From Ailurus styani (Eukaryota > Chordata > Mammalia > Carnivora > Ailuridae): a stretch of DNA of 64,000 bases. Each line of letters opens with the position of its first letter. Position 1 is the stretch's first letter. The notes under the pieces are model-generated. The model saw only the letters and a list, made by a program, of their open reading frames with translations, did not search any database and had not been told where the DNA came from. This document shows positions 12,417-22,952 of this stretch, one piece after another. Location: positions 965,927 through 1,029,926 of the forward strand of contig LNAC01000137.1 of assembly GCA_002007465.1 (NCBI GenBank), written 5' to 3'. The position numbers and the translations under genes were made by a program.

Positions 12417-12505
12417 CTTTGGATACCATAAAAATGTCGACTAAGATTTTCTGCAAAGACAATATCTGAATTTTGAATTGTAGGCTCCATTGATGGTCCA
12501 GAACA
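12417..12505 (-). CDS. IMMP1L: IMMP1L exon with catalytic serine (residues 36-65)
   Basis: An 89-bp exon, too short for a simple ORF listing. The acceptor is CTCTCTTTTCAG ending at 12506; the donor is AAAG/GTAAAT with the intron starting at 12416. It encodes CSGPSMEPTIQNS, then SDIVFAENLSRHFYGIQ, and two bases of the Arg65 codon. Seen: the S-M-E-P-T box of type I signal peptidases, with the nucleophile Ser at residue 40 counted from the upstream exon's ATG. Known: in this family Ser attacks the scissile bond and a Lys acts as general base. The exon is intact with no stop or frameshift. The frame joins exactly to both neighbours, which rules out a processed copy. Confidence 0.95.
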
Positions 12506-12775
12506 CTGAAAAGAGAGGTAATTTTTAAATTTGAGTGAAACTCTTTTTCAATGTAACATAAATCATCTGAGCAGGCTTATAAGAAAAAAGTCAAACAAAT
12601 GTTCTTTAAATTTGGAGGATAATTTATAAGTTGGAAGCTGCTAGGTAAGTTCAACCCTACAGAGTGGCCACCAAATCTGGAAACACAGGCAAATATATTA
12701 AAAATAGTTTACTGAGAATACCTTATAATACATGAATAAAATATCTACGTTTCCAAATTTTGACCATCCTGTATA

Positions 12776-12896
12776 ATGTACGCTCCATGAGGTCAGGGAC
12801 CTTATCACTCATGTTCCCAGTTAAATAACCAACACCAAAAAGTGCTTGGCATAAAGCTGATAATAAATAATTGAATAAATAAATGAATGATTTATT
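12776..12896 (+). mobile_element. L2 LINE 3' end
   Basis: CGCTCCATGAGGTCAGGGACC, AGTGCTTGGCATAAAGCTGA and AATAATTGAATAAATAAATG are the diagnostic L2 3' terminus. Confidence 0.8.
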
Positions 12897-13604
12897 TATT
12901 TTCTTGCTATTATCAAATATCCAGTGCCCATGATGGTAACTTATTAAGTAGTATCATGCTATTCTCTATAAGTTTGGTGCCTTGAGTTCTCTTCCAACAG
13001 AATAGCTTGCTCATTTGAGGGGGCTGCAACTTATTTTTTGTATTAAAAATTGTGGCATAATGAGATGCACTTTAAAGACTTACTATTAGTATGTGTTAAA
13101 ACAATGATCTTCATGTATACCTCAAAATGGTAATAAATGATCACTGTCACTTAAAATATCTAAATACAGCAGTCTCCACTGACTTTACTTAAGTGTTGAT
13201 AAAACTTTTTATTCAAAACCTCCTACCGAGGCAGAAATAAAAAGAACACAATGAAAGTTTATGTCTGCTACCTCTGTAGCCCACTGGAAGTATCAATGTA
13301 AATTTAAAAATCAAAGAGGAGACTTTAGTTAAATATATTTATTTGCATTTTTCCAGCTAAATTTGAAGTTGTATGACTATGAATCCTTCAAGGTAAACCT
13401 GATAAACACAGCAATACCACCAACAAAACCCACTCACTGGACATTCAGTTTATTCTTTCATTTACATGACAAAAGATCAGTACAGTCACAGTTGATGGAT
13501 TTATGATGCAATATTTAGAAAAAGCATTGGTTGGGGGGCAGCCTTAACATTTTAATATTGACACCAAGCAGAATAATCATTTATTTTAATAACAGTTAAA
13601 CACA

Positions 13605-13850
13605 ACTGGTTAAGAGCAGGAGTTTTGAAAATTGGAGAATGTATTGAATTCCAAATCTACTTATTAACTGTGGAACCTGAGCAAGTTACTTAAGCTTTCT
13701 GAGCCTCAGTTTCCTCGTATGTATAATGGATTTCTCATAAGTATCTCACAGAGTGGAAAAGATTAAATGAGTTAATAAATATAAAACATAAAACATCACC
13801 AGAACACAGTAAGTAGACTTCAGTAAATGGTAAAAACTATTATTATTAGA
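13605..13850 (+). mobile_element. MIR SINE
   Basis: Nearly complete: GGTTAAGAGCAGGAGTTTTG, CTGTGGAACCTGAGCAAGTT, TTTCTGAGCCTCAGTTTCCT, AGATTAAATGAGTTAATAAA, and a GTAAATGGT end. Confidence 0.9.
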
Positions 13851-14081
13851 TTATTAATTAATAGGGCCCCTGTCAGAAACAGAATACGGAACCATATCTG
13901 AAGTAATGGTTCTTATATCAGTACTAATTCCAACACAATCCCAAAATTTAGAAAGATTTTATGTTTTAATAGTCACATTTTAGTCATTAAATGACTTCAA
14001 TTAAAATAAAGGAAAAATACATTTTACTTCAATTAATAAAAGTACATACTTAAAATTATTTTCTTTTATGTAAAAACTTAC

Positions 14082-14215
14082 CATGACAACACCACCAATG
14101 TATTCAAAAGCACAATGAGCTATACAGCCATACTGAATAGTATAGCCAACAAGTCGAAAGGTTTTTCCCAGAATACCACGAAGCATAGTTCTATGCAGAC
14201 TCTGCCACCATTGGC
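14082..14215 (-). CDS. IMMP1L: IMMP1L exon with start codon (residues 1-35)
   Basis: Coding part is 14186 down to 14082 (35 codons). The peptide begins MLRGILGKTFRLVGYTIQ and ends in YIGGVVM, which matches the N-terminus of mammalian IMMP1L as I recall it. It holds the hydrophobic segment that anchors Imp1 in the inner membrane (roughly residues 12-35). The start at 14186 is chosen because it gives the family N-terminus. The donor is ATG/GTAAG with the intron starting at 14081 (phase 0). Upstream, 14187-14215 would be 5' untranslated sequence after an acceptor CAG at 14218-14216. A weaker TAG lies nearer the ATG, so the 5' limit is less certain than the 3' limit. The open frame runs on into the intron to 14001, but that extension (starting VSFYIKE) is intronic. 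Confidence 0.93.
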
Positions 14216-14594
14216 CTGATGGTAAATTTCAAAAGTTTCATAATCAATACTATTTAAAAGACTTAAGAAACCGCTCAACTGTAAAATATTTACAATCACC
14301 CAGAATATAGTAAATGCCTAATGCAGTTTGGTGCAGAAAATCAAGAGCTTATTTTCATTTGCCCTAACAATGTTTTAAATGGCAAATTAAAACCACTTAA
14401 TATTTTGATCTACTGAAGAGATTATATTCATTTAATATCACTGGGTTTATACATAAATTTGATAACTAGCATACTCTGATTTTATCTCTCCTTTCATGCT
14501 TTGACTTTTTCTTGGTATTAACTCTTTCAAAGTACTAATAATAGTTTTTGATACTGTTGCTTGCTATACTGTATCAGTTCTTACCATAATATAA

Positions 14595-14785
14595 TATGAC
14601 ATAAAAGAGAAAGCACTAGAATCGGTATATGGATTCAAGTAGTAAATTGATACTTTCATTTACTTGTGTGATCTTCAATGACTTACTTAACCTCTCTTGG
14701 CCTGGAAATAATATCTTATAGAATGGTTCTGAGAATAAAATTCAATAACATGTCAAAGTGCTTTGTAAATTATACAGTTACATTC
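14595..14785 (+). mobile_element. MIR SINE
   Basis: Core GTGTGATCTTCAATGACTTA, CTTAACCTCTCTTGGCCTGG, and AAGTGCTTTGTAAATTATAC. The remaining 14216-14590 and 14790-15035 are unique intronic sequence. Confidence 0.75.
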
Positions 14786-15039
14786 AGTTGTCAGCTATTG
14801 ACTATTGATACAATAATGAACACATGAATACTATGAAACAACATAAAGAACCATATAAAGATTTTTTAAAGCTACATAAGTTAATATTATTCATCTAAAA
14901 TATTCCTAGTAATCTGTCCCTTCCTTTCCATTTTCCTGTTACAACTGTTTCAAGAATTTCTCAACTAATGGCCTAAGGTGTAGGTCTAGGCTACTATGCA
15001 CTGTTCTCAGATTACATTTATTGAAACAAATCAATAATA

Positions 15040-15195
15040 ATAATATGTAACATTTGCTCAATACTTGTTATATGTCAGGCTTTACAAATTAATCTCTGCA
15101 GATATTATTACCATCCTCATTTTATAGATTAGAAAAAGGAACCTAAGAATAGTAAACTTGTGTACTCAACATCATAAAGTTGGAAAATGATGGAG
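15040..15195 (-). mobile_element. MIR SINE
   Basis: Reverse-complement MIR: ACATTTGCTCAATACTTGTT, ATGTCAGGCTTTAC, TTATTACCATCCTCATTTTA, TAGATTAGAAAAAGGAACC. Confidence 0.7.
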
Positions 15196-15199
15196 TCAT

Positions 15200-15500
15200 G
15201 TTACACTGACTCCTGTATTACTCCCCTGCTCCCATAACCTCAATGGCTCTCCCCTAGATGAAGTACAGATTACTTAGACTCATTTTCGGGATCCATGACA
15301 GATGGCTCCCATCCTATCCTCAGTTTCCAACTTGATCTTCCCTGATACTCCTACATGACCTGACTACTCAATAATACTGGTTTGTTCTTCAAGCAAACTT
15401 TGCCACTGAACACTTATTTATGCCAACACCCACAGCTAGAATATTCTTCATGATATCCATCATCTATCTAATTTGTAACTCTCCCCCAAATGCTCTCAAT
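15200..15500 (+). mobile_element. L2 LINE fragment
   Basis: CAATGGCTCTCCCCTAGATG, ATCTTCCCTGATACTCC and the following sequence fit L2 3' sequence. Diverged, so limits are approximate. Confidence 0.55.
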
Positions 15501-15599
15501 AGGCAAGATTTTTTTTTCTTTTCTGGGTTTCCATGGGTCTTAATGTTCTTTTTTTTTAAATATGGCATTGAGTTGAGGCATAAAGCTGATCTGCCTATA

Positions 15600-15790
15600 C
15601 TTGGAAACTGGCTCCACCATATTTTAGCTGTTTTACCTTCAGGAAGTTATTATGCCTCAGTGAGTCTCAGTATCTTTATCTGTAAAATGGACTTAATAAC
15701 TAGCTAAGAGAGTTAGGAGGATTATATGCAATCAGACATGTAATATGTGTTGTAGAGTATTTCAATAAATGTTAGTTACTGTATCATTCA
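15600..15790 (+). mobile_element. MIR SINE
   Basis: TCAGGAAGTTATTATGCCTC, GAGTCTCAGTATCTTTATCT, GTAAAATGGACTTAATAAC and the end CAATAAATGTTAGTTACTG. Confidence 0.75.
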
Positions 15791-15959
15791 CTTGGCAATC
15801 CATATGCTCTAAAACCTCATAACATTAGTTGCATTTTCAATTATCTAAGTTTCTTGCTAACTGATCTTTAAATAAGAGAATTTTATAGCCTATAGCATAG
15901 GACTATATCTTTTGTGTTATATTACTTATTAGTGTTCATTCACCTATTAAACATTTACT

Positions 15960-16215
15960 ATGTCTCCTCCTCTAACAAGTCTTCCTTGACACCCTCCTAA
16001 GAAATGTTACCTACGTTTTGTGTCACTTACCTTCCTTGGGCATACACTGATTATAATGCTTACCACGCTATATTGTTTATATTTTCCCTTATTATACTAT
16101 ACTTGTTTATAGGTCTGTGGGCAGTGACTGTGCTAATCATCTTTGAATCTGCAGGGCCTACCAAAGTAGACAGCAAACAGAAGGCTTATCTGAGGAAATT
16201 AATGAATGAATTTTG
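15960..16215 (+). mobile_element. L2 LINE 3' end
   Basis: AAGTCTTCCTTGACACCCTC, ATAGGTCTGTGGGCAGTGAC, TCTTTGAATCTGCAGGGCCT and a terminal GAAATTAATGAATGAA fit the L2 3' end. Confidence 0.7.
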
Positions 16216-16360
16216 AACCCAATCTTCTATCCTTCCATATCTTCATTATTATAGAATGGTTATAATGTTCAAAATGATGAGAAGACCACTGGAGATTTTT
16301 AGTTAATGAAGAGACACATTAATGTCATATTCACTGACAAAAGAAATTTGTCAGTGCCCG

Positions 16361-16592
16361 GGTGCCCTGGATGGCTCAGTCATTTAAGTGTCTGCCTTCT
16401 GCTAGGGTCATGATCCCAGGGTCCAGGAATTGAGCCCCACATCAGGCTCCCTGCTCAGCGGGGAGTCTGCTTTCTCCATTTCCTGCCCCCTTTTCAAATA
16501 AATANTCCAGGAATTGAGCCCCACATCAGGCTCCCTGCTCAGCGGGGAGTCTGCTTTCTCCATTTCCTGCCCCCTTTTCAAATAAATAAAAA
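16361..16592 (+). mobile_element. Can-SINE with an 83-bp duplicated segment and one N
   Basis: A plus-strand SINE whose central and 3' parts (16422-16504) are repeated exactly at 16506-16588 with a single N at 16505 between them. A natural SINE has one copy. The pattern suggests an assembly join made by overlap failure and not biology. Confidence 0.9.
16422..16588. repeat. 83-bp exact tandem repeat around an N
   Basis: Both copies start TCCAGGAATTGAGCCCCACA and end CAAATAAATA and are identical over 83 positions. The N at 16505 marks an assembler join. Confidence 0.9.
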
Positions 16593-16595
16593 AAT

Positions 16596-16800
16596 TTTTT
16601 AAAAGATTTTATTTATTCATTTGACACAGAGAGAGAGAGATTACAAGTAGGCAGAGAGGCAGGCAGAGAGAGAGGAGAGAGGAGGAAGCAGGCTCCCTGC
16701 TGAGCAGAGTGCCCGATGTGGGCCTCGATCCCAGGACCCTGGGATCATGACCTGAGCCGAAGGCAGCGGCTTTAACCCACTCAGCCACCCAGGCGCCCAA
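16596..16800 (-). mobile_element. Young Can-SINE nested in the SINE tail
   Basis: AAAAGATTTTATTTATTCAT start, clean (GA)n, and a head ending GAGCCACCCAGGCGCCCA. It is inserted in the A-rich tail of the plus-strand SINE at 16361, so the two form an inverted pair. The flanking AATAAAAAAATTTTTT-like repeats are consistent with a target-site duplication. Confidence 0.95.
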
Positions 16801-16839
16801 TAAAAATTTTTTTAAAAAAGAAAAGAAACAGGAAAATAA

Positions 16840-17342
16840 TGAATATGGTTACATTTATAAAGGGAGTAGGTGGGAACAGTGTGAAAGGGATATGGACAAA
16901 TACACCTCTGTATATAGTTCTGAGTCAAATGCTTTACAAATCCAAAAAAATAGAAATAAACAAAAAAAGATTTAAAAAGGGAATTTTAAAATTGAAAACA
17001 AATAAGAAAAATAAGCCTATCTGTATACTCAAAATGCCAACACTACCAAACAGAAGAAGTAATTCAAGTATTTTTGAACACAGTATAGAAAGATATAGTC
17101 TAAGTTCAAAAAAAATTGCAAATGAAATCTCAACTTCTCTTAGTAGGTTTATTTTTCTTTTATGTGTATTTCAGATAATACAAATGAGTAAACATTAAAT
17201 TACTGGAAGTAAGATTCTCAATGTTAGAGAGAAAGAAGCTAGAAACATAGAATGAGAGGTTAAAGATGAGTTGGAGGTATAGAAACAAACTTGTTTAAAT
17301 AAAGAATTGTGTGTGCATGTGTGTGTGTCTGTCTGCCTATAT
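16840..17342. other. Unique AT-rich intronic sequence
   Basis: No gene seen. A GT-rich microsatellite lies at about 17308-17335. The 119-codon frame at 16839-17198 has low-complexity Lys/Asn-rich content typical of AT-rich DNA, with no family features. Confidence 0.4.
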
Positions 17343-17353
17343 TAAATATCATC

Positions 17354-17557
17354 CAAGGGGGGCCTGGGTGGCTCAGTTGGTTAAGCAACTGCCTTCAGCT
17401 CAGGTCATGATCCCGGAGTCCTGGAATAGAGTCCTGCATCAGGCTCCCAGCTCCTTGGGGAGTCTGCTTCTCCCTCTGACCTTCTCCCCTCTCGTGCTCT
17501 CACTCTCTCTCTTTGTCAAATAAATAAATAAAATCTTTTTATAAATAAATAAATAAA
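17354..17557 (+). mobile_element. Can-SINE with target-site duplication
   Basis: Head GGCCTGGGTGGCTCAGTTGG and an extended AAATAAATAAATA tail. TAAATATCATC is duplicated at 17343-17353 and 17558-17568. Confidence 0.95.
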
Positions 17558-17569
17558 TAAATATCATCT

Positions 17570-18485
17570 GAGCTCTGACTACTGAAAAGAAGCAATGACA
17601 CTGCAGTAGTAAAGAGCACACTTAGTACTCAGATTTTTGGGTTCCAAATATCATTCCCCAATAGGAAAAATAGTTTAGGGCAGAACAATCTTGTGCAGAA
17701 AGCAAGTTTGTGCTCCAAGACAAATACAGATATAGGAACAATTTAAAGGGTCTCCCACTGGCCAAATGTGGGATTAAAAAAATTAATAACAGTCATGGAT
17801 AATACATTAGATTTAAAATAAAATCTATTGAGTACATACTGATTTTTTAAAAAAGATGTGTTGGAGACAGGAAAAATTCTTTACAAAAAAAATGCCAGCT
17901 AATAAATATAGAGGGAATAATGAAACTACTACCAATGTAGTAACTGATTCAGGCAAGGGTCATTAATAGATGCTAAAAATTAGTGGGTGAAAGGTTGTTG
18001 TAAACAGGATATGTGCAAAGTATTAAAGTAAATAACTTATTATTTAAGTAAAATACCTTTACATCAAGAGATCTGGCAAACATTATCTTAACTAAGTGAG
18101 CAAATCTAGCTGCATAAAAACTTTGATATGATGTAGCTTCCTGACATTATCTGATGACAAGTACATCATCATTTGTATACTATTCTTTAAAATGTGTAAC
18201 CTAAATCTAATTATGAATAATCAGACATATCCTTTCCACGCATCCCTTGTGGTCATTCTACATGACAGCAACTTGAACATTTAATATAAGTTTAATGAAA
18301 GAAAAAATAATAAAACTATGATTTTAATTTTAAAAAAATATAAGGACATGATGATTAAATACAGTATGAAATCCTTAACTGGACCCTGGAGTGAAAATTT
18401 TTTTAAAAAGGCAATAAGAGATATTATGTGGATAATGGGCAATTTGAACATGGCTTGTAAATCAATATGTTGTTTCAATATTAAA
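17570..18485. other. Unique AT-rich intronic sequence
   Basis: No gene or recognisable repeat seen beyond AT-rich low complexity. Confidence 0.4.
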
Positions 18486-18489
18486 TTTC

Positions 18490-18693
18490 CTTTTTTTTTT
18501 TAAGATTTATTTCTTTATTTCAGAGAGAGAGGGAGCACAAGCTGGAGGGGCAGAGGGAGAGGGAGTGAGAATCTCAAGCTTCCATGCTGAGTGTGGAGCC
18601 TGACACGGGGCTCAATCCCACAACCATGAGATCATGACCTGAGCTGAAACCAAGAGTCACACACTCAACCAACTGTACCACATAGGCACTCCA
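18490..18693 (-). mobile_element. Can-SINE
   Basis: Poly-T start, TAAGATTTATTTCTTTATTT, GA-rich body, head ending GTACCACATAGGCACTCC. AATATTAAATTTC before and AATATGTTAAATTTC after suggest a diverged target-site duplication. Confidence 0.9.
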
Positions 18694-19061
18694 ATATGTT
18701 AAATTTCTTGACAATATCACAACTGTGCAGGAGAACAATCTTGTTCATAGGAGAGAAACACTGATTCAGAAAAGAATGTCCTGTCTGTAACTTTCTTTCA
18801 TATAGTTTACTTCTACTACTGAGAAAGAGAGATAGTAGATGTAGAAAGAGAAGTTTATACAGAGACATAAACATATATACACACATAAACAAATATTTAC
18901 ATACAGATGTATATATACGACAGAACACAGAAAACTAATGTAGCAAAATGTTCACTGTAAATCCAGATGGGGTGTAAAAAATGTGTATAGTACTATTTTT
19001 TCAAATTTATTATAGAACATAACTTTTTAAAAAAGAAGCACCTGCAGGGGAAAAGGGTATT

Positions 19062-20005
19062 CTCATAGTCATTCAGTCATTCAATCATTCAACAAATATT
19101 TACTGAGCTTCTATTATATGCCAGATACTGCTTTCAGCCCTGGAAATATAATACTGAACATGATGCCTGTCCTTACCATAGCTTAGAGTTTATTAGGAGA
19201 GGTGTCACAAACATACAAAGTAAAGAAATAAACACATAAGTATATTAAGTACTTTCCAAATAGAAAAATTAGAATAAAGTGATAAAGACTGATGGGTGGG
19301 GCATATTTTCTTTAGGATCAAGCAGGAAAGATTTCTCCAAGGAAATACCATTGAAGTTGGGGTCTGAAAGACAAGAAAATTACAACTATGGAGGGGATGG
19401 GAAGAACATTATGGGCAGAAGAAAGGGCATGCATGTGCTTAAGGAACTAAAAGAAGGATAGAACCCTATATGAAGGACATAAAATGAGACTAAAGAGACA
19501 GGCAAAATTATTCAAGGTCTCGTAGAATTTGGGATTTTATTCTAAGAGTAACGGGAAACCATTGAAAGATCTTCAGTAAGCAGAAGAGTAACATGACTTG
19601 ATTTTCAATTTAATATCACTCTCATTGCTATACAGAGAAAGGACTGGAATGGGGGCAGAAATAAAAATGTTGGCAGGTCAGTTGGGCTGGACTCACTACA
19701 GTGATGGTAGTGGAAATGGAGAGAAATGAATGGATTTGAGAAATTTAGCAGACAAAATAAATGGCAAGGAAAGGAAAGAATCGGGATGACTCTCAAAAGT
19801 TTCTGGACTGGGGGGTAAATGGAGGTCTATCCACATGGTTTGTTCATGCCCATATTTGGAGCAGAAAACAGTCCTGTTTTGGTCATGTTAAATTTGATAT
19901 ATTCATGATATATTCAAGTGGATGTGTATGAGACTGGAGCTCTGGAACTCAAAGCAAGATTCGTACATGACAGGTCTTGAAAAAATAATCTCTATCTCAG
20001 TGAGG
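19062..20005 (-). mobile_element. L2 LINE, long 3' part
   Basis: Starts as the reverse complement of the L2 terminus (TCATTCAACAAATATTTACT, GAGCTTCTATTATATGCCAG). It runs through TGAAGTTGGGGTCTGAAAGA, GTAACGGGAAACCATTGAAA, and CTGTTTTGGTCATGTTAAAT, the expected order of an L2 read backwards. Confidence 0.8.
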
Positions 20006-20411
20006 ATTGTATTCTACTGCAAACAAGAGAAAACTAGAATAACAGTAATTTAAACAAAGAAGATATTTACTTTCTAACAACATTGGCTCTTACCCCAAGT
20101 TATAAGCAGAAAAAATTATTAAGAGTTTACTCTCTACTAATTTTTTGTCTTTTTATCTAGGAAAAAAACACCTTCGTTCCCTTTACATCTAACTAGCCAA
20201 AACAATGTCTTTAAGGAGTGCTAGGAGAATACTGTTATTTTCTTTTTAAGTGTTATGGCACTATTTTACCCTTAAAAATCATCTGGGTACCACCTGAAAA
20301 AAATTAAAACTTTTTAAAAAGTATGAAAGGGAGATGTAGAAAAGGAGACAACAGAAATAGTCAACTTTTCAGAAAAGTCTGGCTTTTCAGGAAAGCTAAA
20401 AAGTAGAGCAA

Positions 20412-20614
20412 GGTTTTTCATCTTCAGCAATATTAACGCCTGGGGCCAGACAAGTCTTTGTTGTGGGCAGCTATCTTATACATTGCAGGATTTTAGTAAC
20501 TGGCCTCTAGATACCAGCAGTATCCCCTTCCCCAGGTGTGACAATCTAAAATGTTTCCAGACATTGCCAAATGTTCCCTGGGATGCAAAACCACCTTCAG
20601 TTGAGAACCACTGC
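20412..20614 (-). mobile_element. MER5A-type hAT element
   Basis: CAAGGTTTTTCATCTTCAGC, GTTGTGGGCAGCTATCTTAT, ATGTTTCCAGACATTGCCAA, and the end TTCAGTTGAGAACCACTG match MER5A in reverse, with the imperfect inverted termini of this non-autonomous element. Confidence 0.85.
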
Positions 20615-20689
20615 AGTAGAATAACAGAAAGAATATGGTACTGAACAGGTTTGTTTTTTTTTTTAAACATAGAAACATAGGGGCATGCT

Positions 20690-21515
20690 TTTCACTCTTT
20701 GAAGTGTGAAATTCAGTGGTTTTAGTATATCCACGAGGTTTTTAGTATATCCATCACCATTATCTAATTCCAGAACACTTTCATCATCTAAAAAGAAAAA
20801 CAAACAAAAACCCCTACATCCATTAGCAGTCACTCTCCATTCCTTCTCTCCTTCCTTTTAGCTCCTGGCATCCACATGTCTATGGATTTGCTCATTCTAG
20901 ACATTTTATACAAATGAATCATACGATATGTGGAGTATTCTTTATTGGCTTCTCCTTCTTGGCACGATGTTTTCAAGGTTCATACTTGCTGTAGCATGCA
21001 TCAGCACATCATCCTTTTTATGGCTGCATAATATCCCAATGCATGGGTACATCATTTTTCTGTACCTACTCCTCAGTTGATGGACATTTGGGTTGTTTTC
21101 ACTTTTTGGCTATTATGAAGAATGTGCTATTAACATTTGTGTATAGTTTTATTGTGGTCACTTGTTTTCAATTCTCTCACATTTATATCTAGGAGTAAAA
21201 ATGCTGTCACGTGAAAATGCTGTGTTAACTTTTTGAAGAACTGCCAAACTGTTTTCCAAAGTGGTTGCACCATTTTATATTTTCACTATCAATGGATAAG
21301 GGTTCCAATTTCCCCACATTATTGCCATACTACTTGTTATTATCCACATTATGATTAGAGCCATCCTATTGAAAGTGAAGTGGAGTATCTCATTGTGGCT
21401 TTGATTGGCATTTCCCTAATAACCAAAGATGTTGAGCAGCTTTCCCATGTGCTTACTGGTCATTTATATATCTCTGGAGAAATATCTAGTCAATCCCCTG
21501 ACAGTTTTTTTAAAT
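20690..21515 (-). mobile_element. L1 LINE 3' untranslated part
   Basis: Ancient L1 tail in reverse: CATTCTAGACATTTTATACA, TTGGGTTGTTTTCACTTTTT, GGCTATTATGAAGAATGTGC, CTGCCAAACTGTTTTCCAAA, GATTGGCATTTCCCTAATAA. Confidence 0.85.
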
Positions 21516-21549
21516 TGGGTTATTATAATTTTTCATTTAATTCAATAAA

Positions 21550-22555
21550 TGATTAAAAGCATGCTATAAAATACATAAAATAACATTCATGTTATACAAC
21601 AGAACAAAATGACTGAAATTCCAACAGAAAAAAACAGGTGATTCAGATATAGATATTAAAACAAAGACAAACATAATCATGACTAACATTAAAAAAAATG
21701 GGGGAAAGGACATTGAAGCTGAGCAAAGAATAAAACTAAAAAATCAAGTGAAAATTCTACACAAAACTACAGAATAAATTAAAATTTAAAATTCATTACA
21801 TTTCTTAGCAGATTAGACTCTGCCTAACAGAAGTAAACTTGAAGGTAGGTTGGGAGACAGTAATCGGACTGAAGCACAGAAAACAGGTGGACAATACAGG
21901 AAGTAAGTATAATCACAGATCTAAAGAAAAAGAGAATAGGACAGAAGCAATATTTTGAAGAAATACTGGTACAGAGCTTTCTAAAACTGATAAAAGACTT
22001 TAACAATGTTAATGTTAACAATGTTAATGTTAACAAAAGACATTAACTTACAAATTCAAGAAACTTAGCAAACCCTAAACAATATAAATAAAAAGAAACA
22101 AAATACATCCAGGCACAATACAGTAAAACTACTGAAATTAAGACACTGAGAAGGCAAAACTGTGAAGACAGTAAAAAGACTAATGGTTGCCAGGGACTGT
22201 GGGAGGGATGAATAGCCAAAGAACAGAGGGCTTTTAGGGCATGAAAATCCTATAGTACTATAATGATGGCTATAAGTCATTATACTTTTGTCCAAGGCCA
22301 AAGAATATACAATACCAAAAATAAACTGTAATGTAAACTATGACCTTTGAGTGATTATGATGTGTCAATGTAGGTTCATCAACTATAACAAATGTACCAC
22401 TCTGGACAGGGATACTGATAATGGGCATGGTTATGCAAGTGTTGGGACAGGGAGTACATGGGAAATCTGTGTACCTTCCCCTGGATTTTGCTGTAAATCT
22501 TAAATTGCTCTAAGAAAATAGTCTTAAAAATAAGACAATGAAAAAAATTTAAAAG
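21550..22555 (+). mobile_element. L1 LINE 3' fragment
   Basis: TAATGGTTGCCAGGGACTGT, GAGGGATGAATAGCC, TGTACCACTCTGGACAGGGA, and CCTTCCCCTGGATTTTGCTG mark the L1M 3' end from about 22180. The part before 22050 is assigned by continuity only. TGTTAATGTTAACAA is repeated in tandem near 22006-22036. Confidence 0.6.
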
Positions 22556-22760
22556 TGGTCATAAATATAGACTATTTTCAAATGAATAATTCTGTCTGTT
22601 CAACAGAATGGCTTTTTGTAAGAAAAAATGGAAACCAGAAAAAATGGAAACCAGAAAAAAATGCAATGTCATCTTTAAAGTGCTGAAAAGTACCCAGCTA
22701 TGAGTCTACACTCAGTGAAAAATCCCTTAAAACCTAAAGCAAAATAAAAAACATTTTCAG

Positions 22761-22952
22761 GGTGCCTGGGTGGCTCAGTGGGTTAAAGCCTCTGCCTTCG
22801 GCTCAGGTCATGATCCCAGGGTCCTGGGATCGAGGCCCACATCGGGCTCTCTGCTCGGCGGGGAGCCTACTTCCTCCTCTCTCTCTGCCTGCCTCTCTGC
22901 CTACTTGTAATCTCTCTCTCTGTGTCAAATGAATAAATAAAATCTTTAAAAA
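22761..22952 (+). mobile_element. Young Can-SINE with perfect target-site duplication
   Basis: GGTGCCTGGGTGGCTCAGTG head close to consensus. AAAAAACATTTTCAG occurs at both ends (22746-22760 and 22953-22967). It is inserted in L1 debris, so it is younger than that L1. Confidence 0.97.

Larger units (their letters stand above)
12506..14081 (-). other. IMMP1L intron between start-codon and Ser40 exons
   Basis: A 1576-bp intron. It contains an L2 3' end at 12776-12896 and a MIR at 13605-13850. The remainder is unique sequence. Confidence 0.85.
8665..14215 (-). other. IMMP1L: IMMP1L gene, partial (three internal exons)
   Basis: Span of the recognisable part of IMMP1L, read on the minus strand. 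It has three exons (14082-14215, 12417-12505, 8665-8791) separated by introns of 1576 and 3625 bp. Seen: all donors start with GT, all acceptors end in AG, and the phases chain correctly (0 after residue 35, 2 within Arg65, 0 after residue 107), so one frame runs unbroken through all three. Known: the product is the Imp1-type subunit of the mitochondrial inner-membrane peptidase, which with IMMP2L removes bipartite sorting signals from intermembrane-space proteins. From memory the human protein is 166 residues, so about 59 C-terminal residues are missing. No matching exon is visible below 8665, so they should lie outside the left edge. The promoter is not in the window, since no CpG-rich stretch is seen. 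The gene therefore probably spans most of the window as introns. Confidence 0.93.

Noticed and set aside
22761..22840. tRNA-like sequence with A and B boxes at SINE heads (here and in other copies)
   Set aside because: These are the tRNA-derived heads of Can-SINEs, as shown by the CT-rich body, A-rich tail and duplications. No stand-alone tRNA gene was seen.
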